From contig JAFLUJ010000091.1 of assembly GCA_022511485.1 (NCBI GenBank), forward strand, positions 1-7,093: a DNA stretch of 7,093 nucleotides. The letters run 5' to 3'. Shown here piece after piece: positions 4,841-7,093 of the stretch. The first letter of the stretch is position 1; each line of letters opens with the position of its first letter. Origin of the DNA: Oscillospiraceae bacterium (GTDB lineage Bacteria; Bacillota; Clostridia; Oscillospirales; Ruminococcaceae). Made by a program: the position numbers and the translations under genes. The notes beneath the pieces are model-generated. The model had not been told where the DNA came from. It saw only the letters and a list, made by a program, of their open reading frames with translations, and made no database searches.

Positions 4841-7093
4841 CAAAGGAAAATTTAAAAAATGCTGATATTTACTGGTTTGACGCTGATGATAACACCCTTG
4901 TCATTGATGAAAACGGGGCTGTTTATCTCGTTACCAACACAGGCGATATAAGCTATATTACAGATGACATCAGCAAAATCTATGATGATGAAACTGATGA
5001 TTTCATCATTGACGGAATGAATATTGACAAATATATAAAGTCTGTCAAGAAAGCTGCGGAAACAACGACTGCTGCCGAAAAGGTCACAGAAGCTACTACA
5101 ACATCAGCAACAACTACTATTCAGACCACGACAACAACAAGTACCGAAGCTGTCACAGAAATACCGGCAAAGGTGATCTATCAGACAATATACAATTCGC
5201 CGGAAACAGAGGTCATTGTGCAGGAGGAAACAACATCAGATATGGAGGAAAAGGAAATTGAGTTCACGAGTTCAGAGCAGACAGAAGCGGATTTGGAGCA
5301 GCAGACGGAAACAGTTATCACTGTCACAGAAGCTCCCGTCAAATACACATATACGGAGGGAAATGTATCTGCAATTTCACCGGAAACAGGGAGGGAAAAT
5401 ACTGTAAGTGTTTCGGAGATTTCGTCAATCAGTGATGTTACTGAAACTACGGCTGTTACTGAGGTAATATCAGAAGATACAGACAATACTGCTTCAAATA
5501 ATGTTCAGGCTTTTTTTCTGCTTGCAGGAGTGTTCGGAGCGTTGATTGCAGCGGCAGCGGTCTTTATGGTACAGTCCAAAAAGAAAATACTTTCTGAAGC
5601 TGATGATTTATCAGGATTGTCTGCCCGTGAACGTGACGAGATACGTCTTAACAAGCTGAAACGCAAGAAGCCGAAGAAACAGCAGCGTGTCAGAAAAAAG
5701 CGTATCACTCCTAAAACAATGCAGAAAACGCTGCCATACAAGCGTGTATGTGACGATTACATTTTCAAGGTCGAAGATAACAGATACAGCAAGACATATC
5801 GTTTTGAGGACGTAAACTACTCTATCGCCAAGCAGGAGGAACAGGAGGGAATTTTCCTCGGTTACTGTTCGGTGCTGAACAGCTTTGATACCTCGGCAGA
5901 TATTCAGATAACTATACATAACAATCGTGTAAACAAAAAGGACTTCAATGATATGGTGCTGCTGAAGCATAAGGGAGATAGCTTTGACCGCTATGTTGAT
6001 GTGTACAACGATATGCTTGTGGAGAAAATGGAGCAGGGACAAAACGGTATCATCAGAAACAAATATCTTACGGTCACAGTTCAGGCTTCATATCTTGAAG
6101 CGGCAAAGTCCAAATTCACAACGATTGATCTGGAACTTACCAATGCTTTCAAGAAGATCGGCTCTGCTATCACTCCTATGACATCAAATGAGCGTGTAGA
6201 GCTTTTAAAGGACATTTTCCGTAATGTTGATGAAAAGTTCTCCCCTCTTAGCCAGAGCGATTTCAACCGTCAGGCAGAAAGAGCGTATTGCAGTCCCGAC
6301 TATTTCGAGTTCAAAAAGGATTATTTCATGTGGAATGACAAGTACGCAAGGACAATGTTTATCAAGGATTTGCCTGCAAGTCTGAAAGATTGTTTGCTTA
6401 CAGATATAGCGAATACAAATCTTGACATTATGACAACAGTAAACATTGCTCCTGTTGACCCTGCAAAGGCGTTAAAAATCGTAAATCATCAGCTCACGTC
6501 AATGAGGGCAAACAAATTGCAGGCAGAGAAAAAGGCTATCCATTCGGGATATACCTCTGACGTTATCAATGAGGAATTAAAATATTCTCTTGTTGAAGCG
6601 GAGGAACTACTTGACGATCTGCGTTCTAAAAATCAGAAAATGTTTCTTGCAAATATCGTCATAATGGTGACAGCAAACGATTATGACGAGCTTGAAAACA
6701 ACACAGAAGCTATTGAAGCTGTTGTAAGAAAGCATATCTGCTCAGTATCAACGCTGAAATTTCAGCAGGAAAAGGGCTTGCAGTCCGTTCTCCCTTTGGG
6801 AAACTGCACCCTTGAGATCAGACGTACACTTACAACAGAGAGCACGGCGGTTTTCCTGCCCTTTTCATCAAGGGAAATTTCGCAGGAACACGGTATGTAT
6901 TACGGCTTAAATGCGCTGTCAAATAACCTTATTATATTTAACCGCCTTATGCTGAAAAATCCCAACGGCTTTATTCTCGGAAGCCCAGGAAGCGGTAAAT
7001 CGTTCAGCGCAAAGCGTGAAATGCTGAATGTGTTCCTCGCAACGGACGATGACATTATTATCATAGACCCCGAACGCGAGTACGGCAGCCTTG
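4837..7093 (+). CDS. VirB4-family conjugation ATPase fused to an N-terminal threonine-rich, membrane-anchored region (3' truncated by window)
   Basis: The frame runs from TTG 4837 to the window edge, 752 residues without a stop. Residues 1-68 are acidic (many D, with I-T-D-D, Y-D-D-E and D-D-F). Residues 76-108 are threonine-rich (17 of 33). Residues 109-222 are E/T/S/V-rich with repeated V-T-E. One transmembrane helix covers about 224-245, followed by K248-K-K and a basic linker (~265-290). The VirB4 part begins near residue 290. It has Y-R-F-x-D-V-N-Y near 317, L-S-N-N-L-I in the 690s, N-P-N-G-F-I-L-G, Walker A SPGSGKS (716-722) followed by F-S-A-K-R-E, and I-D-P-E-R-E-Y (743-749). Walker B would lie beyond the window. 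VirB4 ATPases energise T4SS assembly and transport and normally begin near the linker. The lysines after the helix suggest that the first ~223 residues lie outside the cell, though no signal peptide is seen. The VirB4 identity is firm; the role of the N-terminal region is unknown. Confidence 0.9.
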   Translation, partial: MTKENLKNADIYWFDADDNTLVIDENGAVYLVTNTGDISYITDDISKIYDDETDDFIIDGMNIDKYIKSVKKAAETTTAAEKVTEATTTSATTTIQTTTTTSTEAVTEIPAKVIYQTIYNSPETEVIVQEETTSDMEEKEIEFTSSEQTEADLEQQTETVITVTEAPVKYTYTEGNVSAISPETGRENTVSVSEISSISDVTETTAVTEVISEDTDNTASNNVQAFFLLAGVFGALIAAAAVFMVQSKKKILSEADDLSGLSARERDEIRLNKLKRKKPKKQQRVRKKRITPKTMQKTLPYKRVCDDYIFKVEDNRYSKTYRFEDVNYSIAKQEEQEGIFLGYCSVLNSFDTSADIQITIHNNRVNKKDFNDMVLLKHKGDSFDRYVDVYNDMLVEKMEQGQNGIIRNKYLTVTVQASYLEAAKSKFTTIDLELTNAFKKIGSAITPMTSNERVELLKDIFRNVDEKFSPLSQSDFNRQAERAYCSPDYFEFKKDYFMWNDKYARTMFIKDLPASLKDCLLTDIANTNLDIMTTVNIAPVDPAKALKIVNHQLTSMRANKLQAEKKAIHSGYTSDVINEELKYSLVEAEELLDDLRSKNQKMFLANIVIMVTANDYDELENNTEAIEAVVRKHICSVSTLKFQQEKGLQSVLPLGNCTLEIRRTLTTESTAVFLPFSSREISQEHGMYYGLNALSNNLIIFNRLMLKNPNGFILGSPGSGKSFSAKREMLNVFLATDDDIIIIDPEREYGSL
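5062..5466 (+). repeat. Low-complexity Thr/Glu-rich coding region with repeated V-T-E motifs
   Basis: This region encodes residues 76-210 of the VirB4 fusion. V-T-E occurs five times, at residues 83, 106, 163, 201 and 207. An exact 12-base repeat (GTCACAGAAGCT) occurs at 5083-5094 and 5323-5334. Such threonine-rich stretches usually act as extended, sometimes glycosylated linkers in surface proteins of ruminococci. Confidence 0.6.

Noticed and set aside
5041..5160. Threonine-codon-rich tract as a CRISPR-like or satellite array
   Set aside because: There are no regular repeat and spacer units, and the stretch is in frame in a long gene with varied threonine codons (ACA, ACG, ACT, ACC).
5566..5571. 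Internal ATG after the transmembrane helix as the true VirB4 start
   Set aside because: No purine-rich ribosome binding site precedes it, whereas TTG 4837 has GGAGGA at ideal spacing. Not fully excluded.
5611..6042. Minus-strand open frame of 143 codons
   Set aside because: It lies opposite the conserved VirB4 N-terminal part; the plus-strand product is clearly recognisable.

Overview
The window is a nearly gapless block of plus-strand genes from the conjugation module of an integrative and conjugative element (or a related plasmid) of a Gram-positive bacterium. The gene order and protein families resemble the type IV secretion modules of Tn1549/CTn-like elements in Firmicutes. Moderate GC content, frequent AGA/ATA codons, strong purine-rich ribosome binding sites, TTG starts and a threonine-rich linker all suit a gut clostridium. 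Ruminococcus or a close Oscillospiraceae relative is my best guess, by inference only. No integrase, relaxase, origin of transfer, RNA gene, insertion sequence or CRISPR array is visible.

Layout: (1) the 3' part of a gene of uncertain function, with two copies of a ~45-residue module, in the place where PcfB-like accessory genes usually sit (2-559); (2) a VirD4/TraG-type coupling ATPase with a lysine-rich insert and a long acidic tail (586-2811); (3) a VirB2/Maff2-like candidate pilin with a late internal signal peptide and an unusual 60-residue N-terminal extension (2832-3317); (4) a 14-bp intercistronic hairpin (3336-3371); (5) a VirB6/TrbL-like polytopic membrane protein starting at TTG (3388-4185); (6, 7) two overlapping single-pass membrane miniproteins of 37 and 45 residues (4196-4309, 4296-4433); (8) a PrgI/VirB3-like protein (4430-4840); (9) a VirB4-type ATPase whose frame starts at TTG 4837 and is still open at the window edge (4837-7093).

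The genes fit one transfer machine. The coupling protein would receive the relaxosome, VirB4 would energise assembly and transport, VirB6-like and PrgI would form the membrane channel, and the VirB2-like protein would form surface or channel polymer. Most junctions overlap or are only a few bases long, which points to one operon with translational coupling. The clearest gap is the 70-base hairpin junction after the candidate pilin gene.

The most unusual point is the VirB4 gene. About 223 acidic, threonine-rich residues and one transmembrane helix are joined in frame, without a stop, to an otherwise normal VirB4. Second in interest is the candidate pilin, which has an 11-residue repeat in its N-terminal extension, codon use unlike its neighbours, and a hairpin directly downstream.
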